Positions 1-8,784 of a DNA stretch of 64,000 nucleotides are shown here, one piece after another. How positions within the stretch are numbered: position 1 is the stretch's first letter; the number at the start of each line of letters is the position of its first letter. Made by a program: the position numbers and the translations under genes. Source of the DNA: Kaistella jeonii (GTDB lineage Bacteria > Bacteroidota > Bacteroidia > Flavobacteriales > Weeksellaceae). The stretch is from positions 62,001 through 126,000 of the forward strand of contig NZ_JSYL01000007.1 of the NCBI RefSeq assembly GCF_000812865.1. The letters run 5' to 3'. The notes beneath the pieces were generated by a model that saw only the letters and a list, made by a program, of their open reading frames with translations, searched no databases and had not been told where the DNA came from.

Positions 1-695
1 CTGGACTATTTTCATCTTTTGAAACTAAAACTTCTTTCTTTTTACCAAAGAAAAATTTAGCAATAATAGGAACAGTTGTGATCAATACGATGATGATAAT
101 AATCACTTCTAAATGGGATTTCAAATCGATATTAAATTGATTTTGAAATAAGGCATCTAAATAATGTCCCGCAAAAATAAGTGAGAATGACCATAGAAAT
201 GCTCCAATCACATTATCAATTAAAAAACGGGTTTTATCCATCTTTACAATTCCAGCTACAATTGGAGTAAATGTTCTTACAACGGGTAAAAACCTCGCCA
301 TGATCACAGCCAATGCGCCGTGTTGCTCAAAAAAATCATGTGCCTGAAAAAGGTATTTCTTCTTGAACAGAAATGAATCTTCTTTTTTGTAAAGCGCAGG
401 ACCAGCTTTCACACCAAACCAATACCCAATTTCATTTCCAATTACCGCAGCAACTGAAACTGCACTCGCTAAGATGGTGGTATCTAAAAAATCGCTTCCT
501 GTAGAACCGAAGGTTTCTTTGATAATATCTACAGCGTAAATTCCTGACACAAACAGCAAACTGTCGCCTGGTAGAAAAAAACCAACAAATAGACCCGTCT
601 CCGCAAAAATAATAAACAAAATGAGCCAGAAACCGCCCATTTGTATATAAAATTCAGGATTTAGTAAATCCTTCCAACTTTCAAAATGTCCCATA
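1..695 (-). CDS. DedA family membrane protein, C-terminus cut by window edge
   Basis: The frame opens at an ATG at 695 and runs off the left edge with no stop, so at least 231 residues are present. The translation starts MGHFESWKDLLNPEFY and has several hydrophobic segments. It contains the DedA-type stretches FFLPGDSLLFVSG, GNEIGYWFG and MARFLPVVRTFTPIVAG, with the family's conserved glycines, prolines and arginines. DedA proteins are multi-pass inner-membrane proteins linked to undecaprenyl-phosphate or phospholipid flipping and membrane homeostasis; the substrate here cannot be told. A TATCTTTG promoter element lies five bases upstream of the ATG, so the transcript may be nearly leaderless. 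The last visible residues are charged, suggesting a cytoplasmic tail near the true end. Confidence 0.9.
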
Positions 696-700
696 TTCGC

Positions 701-708
701 AAAGATAA
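701..708 (-). promoter_or_regulatory. -10 element of the dedA gene
   Basis: The minus strand reads TATCTTTG, an exact match to the Bacteroidota TANNTTTG -10 element. It ends only five bases before the dedA ATG, which predicts transcription starting at or next to the start codon. Confidence 0.6.
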
Positions 709-756
709 TAAAAGAAAGGTTTTTAAATATGAATAAATTGTTAAATTTCTTGAAGT

Positions 757-1869
757 TTACAAAGTAAAATCATCGTCCGTAACGGAAGTTCCATCTGCCA
801 TCAAGAAAGCTTTCAAAAACGGGGTCAAATCACCATTCATAACTCCTTCAACATCAGTAGTTTCGTGGCCCGATCTTACATCTTTTACCAATTTATAAGG
901 CTGCATGACATAATTCCGAATTTGACTTCCCCACTCGATTTTCATTTTTCCGGCTTCAATCTCGTTTCTAGCTTTCATTCTTTCGGCAAGCTCCATTTCA
1001 TACAAACGGGATTTTAGCAATTGCATTGCTTTCTCTTTATTTTGAAGTTGTGAACGCGACTCCGAATTTTCGATCATAATCCCGGAAGGAGCGTGACGAA
1101 GCCGAACTGCGGTTTCTACTTTGTTTACATTTTGTCCTCCTGCTCCACTCGAACGCATGGTTTCAAAGGAAATATCTGCCGGATTAATATTAATTTCAAT
1201 CGTGTCATCGACCAAAGGATAAACGTAAACCGACACAAAACTTGTATGTCTTTTTGCGTTCGAATCGAAAGGCGAAATTCTCACCAAACGATGAACTCCA
1301 TTCTCACCACGTAAATAACCGAACGCAAATTCGCCATCGATTTCTAAAGTCACGGTTTTCACACCCGCAACTTCACCTTCCTGAAAATTGAGTTCACGCA
1401 ACTTATAACCTTGCTTTTCTGCCCACATTGAGTACATTCTCATAAGCATTTGCGCCCAGTCACAAGATTCCGTTCCGCCTGCTCCTGCGGTAATCTGAAG
1501 TACAGCAGAAAGTTCGTCGCCCTCGTTGGACAACATATTTTTGAACTCCAGATCTTCAATTTTTTGTACAAGAATTGGAAAAGATTCGTTCAGTTCCTCT
1601 TCAGAATCAGGGTCTTCCTTTGCAAAATCCATTAAGACCTGAATGTCTTCAAATCGGGAAAAAATTTCTTCGTAATCATCGACCCATTTCTTTTTGGACC
1701 GAAGCTGTTTCATGAAAATTTCGGCTTCTTTCGGCTGATCCCAAAATTCCGGCGAGAGAGTTTTCTCTTCCTCATTTGAGATTTCTATTTTTTTCTTTTC
1801 AATTTGAAGATATTTATACAATGCACCAATTCTGGCTTGAACATCTTTTATTTGGTCGCTGTTAATCAT
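757..1869 (-). CDS. prfB: peptide chain release factor 2
   Basis: RF2 recognises UGA and UAA stop codons and triggers peptide release at the ribosome. The 370-residue protein has the family's usual length. It carries the tripeptide anticodon SPF (in VRISPFDSN) and the catalytic GGQ motif (in [14 protein letters not shown]). The acidic N-terminal coiled domain spans about residues 1-110. In many bacteria prfB needs a programmed +1 frameshift near codon 25, at a CTT-TGA site. Here the equivalent codons read TAT CTT CAA ATT in one open frame, so no frameshift is needed and that autoregulation is absent. A TATTTTTG -10 element ends seven bases before the ATG, suggesting a very short or absent leader. 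The gene is separate from its neighbours. Confidence 0.96.
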   Translation of the reverse strand: MINSDQIKDVQARIGALYKYLQIEKKKIEISNEEEKTLSPEFWDQPKEAEIFMKQLRSKKKWVDDYEEIFSRFEDIQVLMDFAKEDPDSEEELNESFPILVQKIEDLEFKNMLSNEGDELSAVLQITAGAGGTESCDWAQMLMRMYSMWAEKQGYKLRELNFQEGEVAGVKTVTLEIDGEFAFGYLRGENGVHRLVRISPFDSNAKRHTSFVSVYVYPLVDDTIEININPADISFETMRSSGAGGQNVNKVETAVRLRHAPSGIMIENSESRSQLQNKEKAMQLLKSRLYEMELAERMKARNEIEAGKMKIEWGSQIRNYVMQPYKLVKDVRSGHETTDVEGVMNGDLTPFLKAFLMADGTSVTDDDFTL

Positions 1870-1876
1870 ACTTTCG

Positions 1877-1884
1877 CAAAAATA
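1877..1884 (-). promoter_or_regulatory. -10 element of prfB
   Basis: The minus strand reads TATTTTTG, matching TANNTTTG. The prfB ATG begins seven bases further on, so the mRNA is likely leaderless or nearly so. Confidence 0.5.
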
Positions 1885-1979
1885 CGGAAATTTTCGCTCA
1901 ACCTAAATTGAATTTTGAAAGGGATTGCATTTTTTTAGGGAGTAATAATCACGAAAACAGTAGAAGTATCGTTTTTCAA

Positions 1980-3086
1980 CTAAATCATTTCCGCCACCAT
2001 TTCGCCAATTTTCGGCGCCAAAGCAACGCCCATTCCAGAGAGTCGAACTGCTGCGATTTGTCTGTCGGAAATCTTCTCTACAATTGGAGATTTCTCAGTT
2101 CCCATTGCCATAATTCCGCTCCACTGACTGGAAATTTTAAATTCCTGATCGGGTAAAATAACTTCTTTTAAAAATTGAGCGAGATAATTTTGAAGAAATT
2201 CGGTCGTTTCTAAAGAAATGGTTTTTTCTGTTTCAAAATCCTGATTTCTTGCACCGCCTAATAGAATTCTATTCCCCAGATTCCGGAAATAAATAAATCC
2301 TTCGTCGTAATGAAAAGTTCCCTTGAGTTTTAAATTTTCGATAGGTTCGGTGAGTAAAATTTGTCCACGAACTGGAAATAAATCAATATTTGAGATCAGA
2401 TCTGTCGCAAAAGCATTGGTTGCAGTGACCAATTTCTCAGACTGAATTTGAAAATTCTCAGTAATAATTTTGACCAAATTTTCATCTTCAGAGATCTCCA
2501 GAATTTCTGTCCCAAAAAGAAATTCAATCCCTAATTTTTGACATCTTTCCAAAAGTTTCTGAATTAATTTTCCTGAATGCAAGGAACCTTCACAAGGATT
2601 TTCAACTAAATATCCGGCACTTTTCAAACCAAATTGAGCAATTTTTTCCGGGCTTAAAAAGAAAGTTTTTTCTAATCCTGTAATCGTTTTCAATTTTTCA
2701 TTAATTTCCTCTATTCGCTGCAAAGGCATTTCATCATTTAGAATTTCAAAACCACCGCAATTTTCAAAATCAATTTCTTCTGCTTTAAAATATGTTTGAA
2801 TTTTCTGCAAACCTTCAAAACGCATTCTGATCAGATCTAAAGTTTTTGGCCAACCCATTTTTTCAACATCTGCAATAATTTCTGTCAAACTTCCAAAGCA
2901 TGCAAAACCAGCATTTCTAGTAGAAGCTCCCATCGGAACGAAACTTCTTTCTACCACTAAAATTGATTGTTCAGGAAATTTTTCTTTAATAGAAATTGCT
3001 GACCACAATCCGGTAAAACCAGCACCAATGATAATTACATCGCGATTTCGGTAAAAAGTTTCGAGTTCCCAAATGCTTGGTTTCAT
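1980..3086 (-). CDS. FAD-dependent oxidoreductase (DAO / glycine oxidase-like)
   Basis: This 368-residue protein has an N-terminal dinucleotide-binding fold, VIIIGAGFTGLWSA (about residues 18-31), followed by the acidic strand end ILVVER. Its C-terminal RLSGMGVALAPKIG closes the FAD site as in DAO-family amine and amino-acid oxidases. The central SLHSGKLIQKL and KLVTATNAFA stretches fit the same family, which oxidises C-N bonds of amines or amino acids and reduces FAD. The closest functional class is probably the gamma-glutamylputrescine oxidase or glycine oxidase group, but the substrate cannot be fixed. It has no signal peptide and is probably cytoplasmic. It follows the glucan phosphorylase gene on the same strand but sits behind that gene's terminator, so it is likely transcribed separately. 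Confidence 0.85.
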   Translation of the reverse strand: MKPSIWELETFYRNRDVIIIGAGFTGLWSAISIKEKFPEQSILVVERSFVPMGASTRNAGFACFGSLTEIIADVEKMGWPKTLDLIRMRFEGLQKIQTYFKAEEIDFENCGGFEILNDEMPLQRIEEINEKLKTITGLEKTFFLSPEKIAQFGLKSAGYLVENPCEGSLHSGKLIQKLLERCQKLGIEFLFGTEILEISEDENLVKIITENFQIQSEKLVTATNAFATDLISNIDLFPVRGQILLTEPIENLKLKGTFHYDEGFIYFRNLGNRILLGGARNQDFETEKTISLETTEFLQNYLAQFLKEVILPDQEFKISSQWSGIMAMGTEKSPIVEKISDRQIAAVRLSGMGVALAPKIGEMVAEMI

Positions 3087-3127
3087 AAGTTGAAAATTTT
3101 AAAATGAAGGTAAATGTAAAGAAAAAT

Positions 3128-3151
3128 CCGCCTCATTATACAACGAGACGG
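3128..3151 (-). terminator. Rho-independent terminator after the phosphorylase gene
   Basis: A ten-pair stem (3128-3137 with 3142-3151, using G-U pairs) and a four-base loop lie 27 bases after the stop codon. The minus strand continues into a T-rich run. Confidence 0.75.
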
Positions 3152-3177
3152 ATCTTAAATATTGAAATACTTTGAAT

Positions 3178-4836
3178 TTATACAGTATAAATTTGCTTGT
3201 AATATTCATCTGCCATTCGGTCAGAATTAAAAGCAACTTTCACATCATCCATCGCATTCTGCTGAATTTTTCTCCATTGGTCGGGATTATCGTAATAAGT
3301 TGGGAGAATTTCATTCTCCAAAACTTGGTATAAATTTTCAAGATCAAAATTATCCTGGTCATAAATACTCATATTATCATAATCTGCTTGCGGCGTTACA
3401 AATGAATTAACTCCATTTTTCGCAAATTCCGGAATCCAACCATCATCCGTAGAAAGATTGACAGACCCACACATTGCGGCCGACATTCCTGAAGTTCCGG
3501 AAGCTTCTCTGGGAACTCTTGGATTATTGAGCCACAGATCAGAACCTTGTTTCATCGATTTACTCAACGCCAGTTCATAACCGGTAAGAACCGCCATATT
3601 TTTGTAATATTTGCTTTCTTCAACCAAAGTATTGAAAGTAGAAATCGCCGAGTAATCCATTGGATAAGGTTTTCCCGCCCAAATAATCTGTACCGGATAT
3701 TTTGGATTGTTCAATAATCTTTCGAATCTTTCCTTGTCATGGAGAAGGAGATCTGCTCTTTTGTAACCTGCAAATCTTCTCGCCCAAACAATGGTAAAAA
3801 TATTCGGATTGAAAAGATTTCCGGTTTGATCAGCCACAATTCTGAACATTCTTTTTTTCAAATGCTTTTTTCTGAAGTCGAAAAGAACTGAATCATTATC
3901 GTCTTTTGCATCGAATAATGGTTTATCTGCCCAATATTTAAAATCCTGAGCGTTGGTAATCGCTTTAATTTCACAAATTCTAGAGTATTTGCTCCACATT
4001 TTGCGGGAAACTTCACCATGAAGCTGAGAAACACCGTTTGCGATTCTCGCCATTCTAAGCGCACAAAGTGAATGATTAAAACGGGCGTCTTCTACTCCTT
4101 CAATGGTCTTCACTTCATCGAGTGACAAACCAGAAAAATAAGACATGTCATGACATAAATTAATATTGTGTTTCTCGTTTCCTGCTTCTTCCGGAGTATG
4201 TGTTGTGAAAACCAACTTTTCTTTCACTTTTTCTAAATCGCCTCCAAATTTTTCCAATAAATAAAATGCAGCAGGCAATCCATGAGCTTCGTTTAAGTGG
4301 TAAATGTCTCTTTCACAATTCATAACATCCAATAATTTTGCCCCGCCTTTTCCAAGCAAGACATATTGTGCAATTTTTGTGGATTCGTTCGCATCATATA
4401 ATCGATGACAGATTGTTTTTGAGATATGATCATTTTCCGGCACATCGGTAGAAAGAAAAAACATTGGAGCAGTGTGGAAAATTTCAGGATCAAGGTAATA
4501 AACCTTCACCCAAACTTGTGCAGAATGTATTTCAATTTGAAATTTAATTCCAGTGTCTTCCAAGAAACTGTACATTTTTACAGTCCATGTTGGCTGCAAA
4601 GTTTGATCGTGATTTCTGGCTTGATCGTAATAGCCAAATTTCCACAAAATACCAATTCCTACCAAATCCTGTTTTAGGTTAAAAGCACTTCTCATGTGAG
4701 AACCTGCCAAAAATCCCAATCCGCCGGAATAAATCTTTAAGGCTTGATCAATGGCAAATTCCATTGAAAAATAAGCAACTTTTTTAGAATATTCTGGGTT
4801 GATGCTGAAAGGCATCGTAAAGTTTTTAAAATCCAT
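3178..4836 (-). CDS. alpha-glucan phosphorylase family protein (GT35), PLP lysine replaced
   Basis: The 552-residue protein matches the short GT35 glucan phosphorylase family. Its N-terminus has VAYFSMEFAIDQALKIYSGG, it has HLNEAHG and HTPEEAG in the middle, IVWARRFAGYKRADLLL for phosphate and sugar binding, and EASGTSGMSAAMCGSVNLS near the C-terminus. True members use a lysine in the GTxxxK motif to hold pyridoxal phosphate. Here codon 452 is TCG (serine) at that place. The family cleaves alpha-1,4-glucans with phosphate to give glucose-1-phosphate, but without the Schiff-base lysine ordinary catalysis is doubtful. It may be a regulatory or glucan-binding homologue, or may use a different chemistry. 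It is transcribed alone from a TACATTTG promoter with a palindrome in its leader. Confidence 0.85.
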   Translation of the reverse strand: MDFKNFTMPFSINPEYSKKVAYFSMEFAIDQALKIYSGGLGFLAGSHMRSAFNLKQDLVGIGILWKFGYYDQARNHDQTLQPTWTVKMYSFLEDTGIKFQIEIHSAQVWVKVYYLDPEIFHTAPMFFLSTDVPENDHISKTICHRLYDANESTKIAQYVLLGKGGAKLLDVMNCERDIYHLNEAHGLPAAFYLLEKFGGDLEKVKEKLVFTTHTPEEAGNEKHNINLCHDMSYFSGLSLDEVKTIEGVEDARFNHSLCALRMARIANGVSQLHGEVSRKMWSKYSRICEIKAITNAQDFKYWADKPLFDAKDDNDSVLFDFRKKHLKKRMFRIVADQTGNLFNPNIFTIVWARRFAGYKRADLLLHDKERFERLLNNPKYPVQIIWAGKPYPMDYSAISTFNTLVEESKYYKNMAVLTGYELALSKSMKQGSDLWLNNPRVPREASGTSGMSAAMCGSVNLSTDDGWIPEFAKNGVNSFVTPQADYDNMSIYDQDNFDLENLYQVLENEILPTYYDNPDQWRKIQQNAMDDVKVAFNSDRMADEYYKQIYTV

Positions 4837-4844
4837 TTTTCTGT

Positions 4845-4859
4845 CTTATTTAAAATAAG
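4845..4859. promoter_or_regulatory. Palindrome in the phosphorylase leader
   Basis: CTTATTTAAAATAAG is a perfect 7-1-7 palindrome between the -10 element and the ATG of the phosphorylase gene. It could be an operator or a small mRNA hairpin; it is AT-rich, so chance cannot be excluded. Confidence 0.35.
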
Positions 4860-4862
4860 GTG

Positions 4863-4870
4863 CAAATGTA
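4863..4870 (-). promoter_or_regulatory. -10 element of the phosphorylase gene
   Basis: The minus strand reads TACATTTG, an exact TANNTTTG match, 27 bases from the start codon at 4836. Confidence 0.6.
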
Positions 4871-4906
4871 TTGAATATTGTTTTATCAGAATTTTTTAAA
4901 AAAAAT

Positions 4907-4943
4907 AATTTGAATACGGAATAATATAAACCGTATTCAAATT
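4907..4943 (-). terminator. Long perfect hairpin, probable terminator of the NTF2-like gene
   Basis: A perfect 13-pair stem (4907-4919 with 4931-4943) encloses an 11-base loop. On the minus strand it is followed within a few bases by a run of eight T. It lies about 95 bases downstream of the 5038-5403 gene and upstream of the phosphorylase promoter, which fits a terminator insulating the two. Confidence 0.65.
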
Positions 4944-5037
4944 TAAAAAAAAATATATTTGAATTTGAAATCCCTCAACTCAAAAATTTATGCAATTTCT
5001 ATTCAAGGATAATCAAGAAAAGTTCGAGTAGTAGTAG

Positions 5038-5403
5038 TTATGAAAATGAAGAAGTATCTTTAAAGTAGTCAGATAACGATTTAATCTTACCACAGTCCGT
5101 AAAACTTATAACCGTACAAATATTATTGGTGTAAATACCTTTTCCTCTAAGGTTACCAATAGAAATTGTTTCGTAAAAATATTTTCCTTTACCTAGATCA
5201 AAAATTTCAGATTCGCGCCAGTTGATACTTTCATATTTTCTAAAAATTGCCCGGAACATAGCTAAAATACGTCCTCCTCCCTGAATTTCTTTCGCAGGTG
5301 GAATCCATATTTTACTTTCTTCATTGAACCATTTCTGTAGATTTTCTACTTTCAAGGAGTTCAAATCCTCCATAAATGATGTTACTTTACAATCCATACG
5401 CAT
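5038..5403 (-). CDS. NTF2/SnoaL-like small protein
   Basis: This 121-residue protein has the size and pattern of the cone-shaped NTF2/SnoaL fold: an N-terminal helix (NLQKWFNEESKIWIPPAKEIQGGGRI), then beta strands ending KIKSLSDYFKDT, typical of the SnoaL-like domain C-terminus. Such proteins may be small enzymes (isomerases, cyclases) or binding modules; nothing here fixes the substrate. Two start codons are possible, ATG at 5403 and ATG two codons later; the first is used. The gene diverges from the DinB-like gene at 5448 across 44 bases, so the two promoters must share a short region. A long hairpin lies downstream. Confidence 0.65.
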   Translation of the reverse strand: MRMDCKVTSFMEDLNSLKVENLQKWFNEESKIWIPPAKEIQGGGRILAMFRAIFRKYESINWRESEIFDLGKGKYFYETISIGNLRGKGIYTNNICTVISFTDCGKIKSLSDYFKDTSSFS

Positions 5404-5447
5404 ATATACGATGAAATGGTTAACTTTAGATTTAATTTTTAATAAAA

Positions 5448-6041
5448 ATGAAAAATTTAATATTAAAAAGATTTCAATATTACAAAGATCTGGGAGACAA
5501 AACCTTTGAGCAACTCAATGATGATCAGGTTTTATGGCAGCATAATGCAGACAGTAATTCTATTGCAACAATAGTGAAACATATTTCTGGTAACATGATT
5601 TCCCGCTGGACGAATTTTCTGACGGAAGATGGCGAAAAAGAATGGCGAAATCGAGATGCAGAATTTGAAAACGACATCCATTCAAAAGATAAAATGCTTC
5701 AAATCTGGGAAAAAGGCTGGACTATTTTATTTGATGCTTTGAGCCAAATTAACGAAGAAAATATAAATTCCACTATTTTTATTCGGGGTGAGAACCATTC
5801 AGTTTTCGATGCGCTTTTGCGGCAGTTAGCGCATTATCCTTACCATATCGGACAAATTATTTATGTAGCAAAAATGTTAAAAAATGAGGACTGGAAGACC
5901 CTTTCCATCGCCAGAAATAAGTCTCACGAATATACAACTGAACTTTTGAAAGATCAAGGTTCCTCAGAGATTCAACAAAATTCTTCACCCGTTTGTTATG
6001 CAAAAAGTGATGAAGTTCGGGATGAATACAAAATAGAATAA
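5448..6041 (+). CDS. DUF1572 / DinB-like protein
   Basis: The 197-residue protein has the four-helix DinB-like pattern of DUF1572: SIATIVKHISGNMISRWTNFL with the first metal-ligand histidine, then ENHSVFDALLRQLAHYPYHIGQIIYVAKML with the later histidines. Members of this superfamily are metal-binding; some are bacillithiol or mycothiol transferases, others respond to stress. No thiol cofactor can be inferred here. Residues after about 165 are hydrophilic and probably disordered. The gene is divergent from the NTF2-like gene. A near-consensus TAACTTTA element lies about 20 bases upstream of the ATG. Confidence 0.75.
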   Translation: MKNLILKRFQYYKDLGDKTFEQLNDDQVLWQHNADSNSIATIVKHISGNMISRWTNFLTEDGEKEWRNRDAEFENDIHSKDKMLQIWEKGWTILFDALSQINEENINSTIFIRGENHSVFDALLRQLAHYPYHIGQIIYVAKMLKNEDWKTLSIARNKSHEYTTELLKDQGSSEIQQNSSPVCYAKSDEVRDEYKIE

Positions 6042-6089
6042 GAACTAAAAAGAAGGTTCAGAGTTTATCTTTTGAAATTTTGAATTCCT

Positions 6090-6097
6090 TATCTTTG
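6090..6097 (+). promoter_or_regulatory. -10 element of mtaB
   Basis: TATCTTTG matches TANNTTTG exactly and lies 22 bases upstream of the TTG start codon of mtaB. Confidence 0.65.
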
Positions 6098-6119
6098 CAT
6101 TCTTAAATTTTTTATCAAA

Positions 6120-7469
6120 TTGAATTCACTTCACCCAAAAACTGCTGCTTTTCATACCCTTGGCTGTAAATTAAATTTTGCAGAAACCTCAACAATTGCC
6201 CGACAATTAACCGGTGCAGGTTACGAAAAAGTAAGTTTCGATGACAAAGCAAATGTTTATGTCATCAACACTTGTTCGGTCACAGAAAATGCAGACCGGG
6301 AATGTAAACTTCACGTGAAGCGTGCTATGAAAGCTAATCCAGAAGGTTTGGTAGTTATTTTAGGATGTTATGCTCAATTGAAACCAGAAGAAATTTCTGC
6401 GATTGAAGGTGTAGATCTGGTTTTAGGAGCGAAGGAAAAATTTAACATTCTGAGTTATTTGGATGATTTGCAGAAAACTGAAAACCACGGGATCATTCAT
6501 TCCTGCGAAATTGATGAAGCCGATTTTTTTATTGGAAGTTATTCTATTGGAGACCGAACCAGAGCATTTTTAAAAGTTCAGGATGGTTGCGATTATAAAT
6601 GCACTTATTGCACGATTCCTTTAGCACGTGGAATTTCACGTTCTGACACCATCGAGAGTGTTGTAAGAAATGCCAAAGAAATTGCAGCAAAAGGAATTAA
6701 AGAAATTGTTTTAACAGGCGTAAATATCGGTGATTATGGAAAAGGTGAATTTGGAAATAAAAAACATGAACATACTTTTCTGGATTTAATTTCGGAACTG
6801 GATCAAGTCGAAGGAATTGAAAGAATCCGAATTTCCTCCATTGAACCCAATCTTTTAAAAGACGAAAGCATCGATTTGGTGGCTCAAAGCAAAAGTTTTG
6901 TTCCACATTTTCACATGCCTCTGCAAAGTGGGAGCGACGATTTGTTGAAGAACATGAAACGCCGATATTTAACTTCTCTCTATCAAAACAGAATTAATAA
7001 AATTCATGAAGTGATGCCCGATTGCTGCATCGGAGTTGATGTTATTGTCGGATTCCCGGGAGAAACAGAGAATAAATTTTTAGAAACCTACAATTTCCTG
7101 AATCAATTACCCATCAGTTATTTACACGTTTTCACCTATTCTGAAAGAGAAAATACCGAAGCTGCGGAAATGAATGGAGTCGTTCCTATACCGGAAAGAA
7201 AACGCCGCAACAAGATGCTCAGAATTCTATCGGAGAAAAAGAAAATGGCCTTCTATCAAAGTCAAGTTGGCAAAACTCTTCCTGTACTGTGGGAACACGA
7301 AAACAAAAATGGAATGATGTTCGGGTTTACAGAAAATTATGTTCGGGTTCAAAAACCTTTCGATATCAATTCTGTCAATCAAATTGAGTTGCTACAACTT
7401 AATAAAATAGAAAATGATGGAACGGTTTCGGTTATTTTAAGTTTCGATCATTTTCTGGAGAGCGTTTAA
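6120..7469 (+). CDS. mtaB: tRNA t6A37 methylthiotransferase MtaB
   Basis: MtaB converts t6A37 to ms2t6A37 in ANN-decoding tRNAs, using two iron-sulphur clusters and SAM. The 449-residue protein begins AAFHTLGCKLNFAET, with the UPF0004 cysteine, followed by NTCSVT and LGCYAQ, which give the three cysteines of the auxiliary cluster. The radical SAM motif CDYKCTYCTIP lies near residue 155. HMPLQSGSD and GFPGET are typical of methylthiotransferases. The opening of the N-terminal domain and the spacing of the cysteines are MtaB-like, not MiaB- or RimO-like. The start is a TTG at 6120, 22 bases after a perfect -10 element; no in-frame ATG gives a full N-terminus. The C-terminal region is a TRAM-like domain. 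Confidence 0.93.
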   Translation: MNSLHPKTAAFHTLGCKLNFAETSTIARQLTGAGYEKVSFDDKANVYVINTCSVTENADRECKLHVKRAMKANPEGLVVILGCYAQLKPEEISAIEGVDLVLGAKEKFNILSYLDDLQKTENHGIIHSCEIDEADFFIGSYSIGDRTRAFLKVQDGCDYKCTYCTIPLARGISRSDTIESVVRNAKEIAAKGIKEIVLTGVNIGDYGKGEFGNKKHEHTFLDLISELDQVEGIERIRISSIEPNLLKDESIDLVAQSKSFVPHFHMPLQSGSDDLLKNMKRRYLTSLYQNRINKIHEVMPDCCIGVDVIVGFPGETENKFLETYNFLNQLPISYLHVFTYSERENTEAAEMNGVVPIPERKRRNKMLRILSEKKKMAFYQSQVGKTLPVLWEHENKNGMMFGFTENYVRVQKPFDINSVNQIELLQLNKIENDGTVSVILSFDHFLESV

Positions 7470-7533
7470 TCCTTAGATATATTTTTTAGGAAATATTTGT
7501 ATCTTTATATAGTTAACCAATAAAAATACAGTT

Positions 7534-8634
7534 ATGACCAAAAAATTTATTCTTTCTCTCCTGGCAGTTTTTGGCTGCTTAGTTTCGGTGCTTGCTCAGC
7601 AAAGTATTCTGGCAATGAATTCCAGTACTAAAAAAGTGATTCAATTAAATGCAAGTGATGGCTCAGTTCTTAATGCTTCGTTTATAGACGCTTCCTCTAT
7701 TTCAGCGCAAACTATCAAAGGTATAACCCAAGTTGACAATAAAATATGGATCTCAGATCAACTTGCAGATGCAATTTATATTTATTCTTTCAATGGAACC
7801 TATCAATCTACCATTAGTGGAGGTTTAGATAATCTTCGGGGATTAAATATTGTAAATAATGAAGTTTGGGTGACCAATGAAGGCACTGCAAATGGAGCAA
7901 CGGCAAATTCAATTGTTCGGTTTTCAAAAGCGGGTGTAAACTTAGGAGTTTATCCCACCATAACTTCGCCTTTTGATGTTTTAGACTTAGGTTCCGGAAA
8001 CGCTTTGGTAAGTTCATTTTCAACGAATGGAATTGCTAAAATTTCTTACAACGGTACTGTTTCCACGGCATTTGTTGCTTCTGGAGTTGTTAGTAATCCA
8101 GAACAGATGAATTTTAATAGTTCCGGGAATGTTATTGTCGCGGTATTTAGTTCCTTAGGAAATAATCTTCCAGGTATATATGAGTTTTCTCCAGCAGGAG
8201 TTCTGCTAAATAAATGGCCTATTTCTACAGGTTCTGTTCGGGGCGTAATCGCGGCGGGCAATGGTAATTATTTAGTTTCCACTTCAACAGGAATTTATAG
8301 TTTGAATCCTGCTACAAGCATCTCCACTCTAATTACGGCAGGAAATTTTCAATTCTTTACTAAAATTGATGCAACTCTTGCTGTGAATGAAGGTTCCTCT
8401 GGTTTGAATGCTCAATTCTATCCCAATCCTATAACAGATTTTTTGAACGTTTCAAATAAGGAAGAAATTGATAATGTGATGATCTATTCAGTTACAGGAC
8501 AATTGCAAATACAACAAAAACTGAACGAAAAATCGGTAAAACTTGATCTTTCCAAATTATCTGCTGGAATGTACATTTTGAAAATTCAAGATAAATCTTC
8601 CAAAACTCAGACCGTGAAGATCATCAAGAAGTAA
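7534..8634 (+). CDS. secreted beta-propeller-like protein with T9SS type A C-terminal signal
   Basis: The 366-residue protein starts with a signal peptide, MTKKFILSLLAVFGCLVSVL, with likely cleavage after LAQ. The body is made of repeated beta-rich units (INQVDNKIWISDQ-type, NNEVWVTNEG, GNYLVSTSTG) that suggest an NHL/SMP-30-like propeller, about residues 25-290. The last 75 residues, beginning NAQFYPNPITDFLNVS and ending SAGMYILKIQDKSSKTQTVKI, form the classic type IX secretion sorting domain, so the protein should cross the outer membrane and be surface-attached or released. No catalytic motif is seen. A near-consensus TATCTTTA element lies at 7500-7507, and a strong terminator follows the gene. 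Confidence 0.9.
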   Translation: MTKKFILSLLAVFGCLVSVLAQQSILAMNSSTKKVIQLNASDGSVLNASFIDASSISAQTIKGITQVDNKIWISDQLADAIYIYSFNGTYQSTISGGLDNLRGLNIVNNEVWVTNEGTANGATANSIVRFSKAGVNLGVYPTITSPFDVLDLGSGNALVSSFSTNGIAKISYNGTVSTAFVASGVVSNPEQMNFNSSGNVIVAVFSSLGNNLPGIYEFSPAGVLLNKWPISTGSVRGVIAAGNGNYLVSTSTGIYSLNPATSISTLITAGNFQFFTKIDATLAVNEGSSGLNAQFYPNPITDFLNVSNKEEIDNVMIYSVTGQLQIQQKLNEKSVKLDLSKLSAGMYILKIQDKSSKTQTVKIIKK

Positions 8635-8650
8635 TTTAACATCAATAATG

Positions 8651-8680
8651 AAAAACACCGCTAAAATGCGGTGTTTTTTT
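8651..8680 (+). terminator. Rho-independent terminator after the T9SS protein
   Basis: CACCGC (8656-8661) pairs with GCGGTG (8668-8673) across a six-base loop. It is flanked by five A on the left and seven T on the right, 20 bases after the stop. Confidence 0.9.
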
Positions 8681-8784
8681 CTGAATATATAGCTGCGAAA
8701 TATCAACTTTAAATTTTTGATAATTGATATCGTAATCTTTAAACATAAATCTAATCAATTCTATTTTTAAAAATTATTTAGCTT

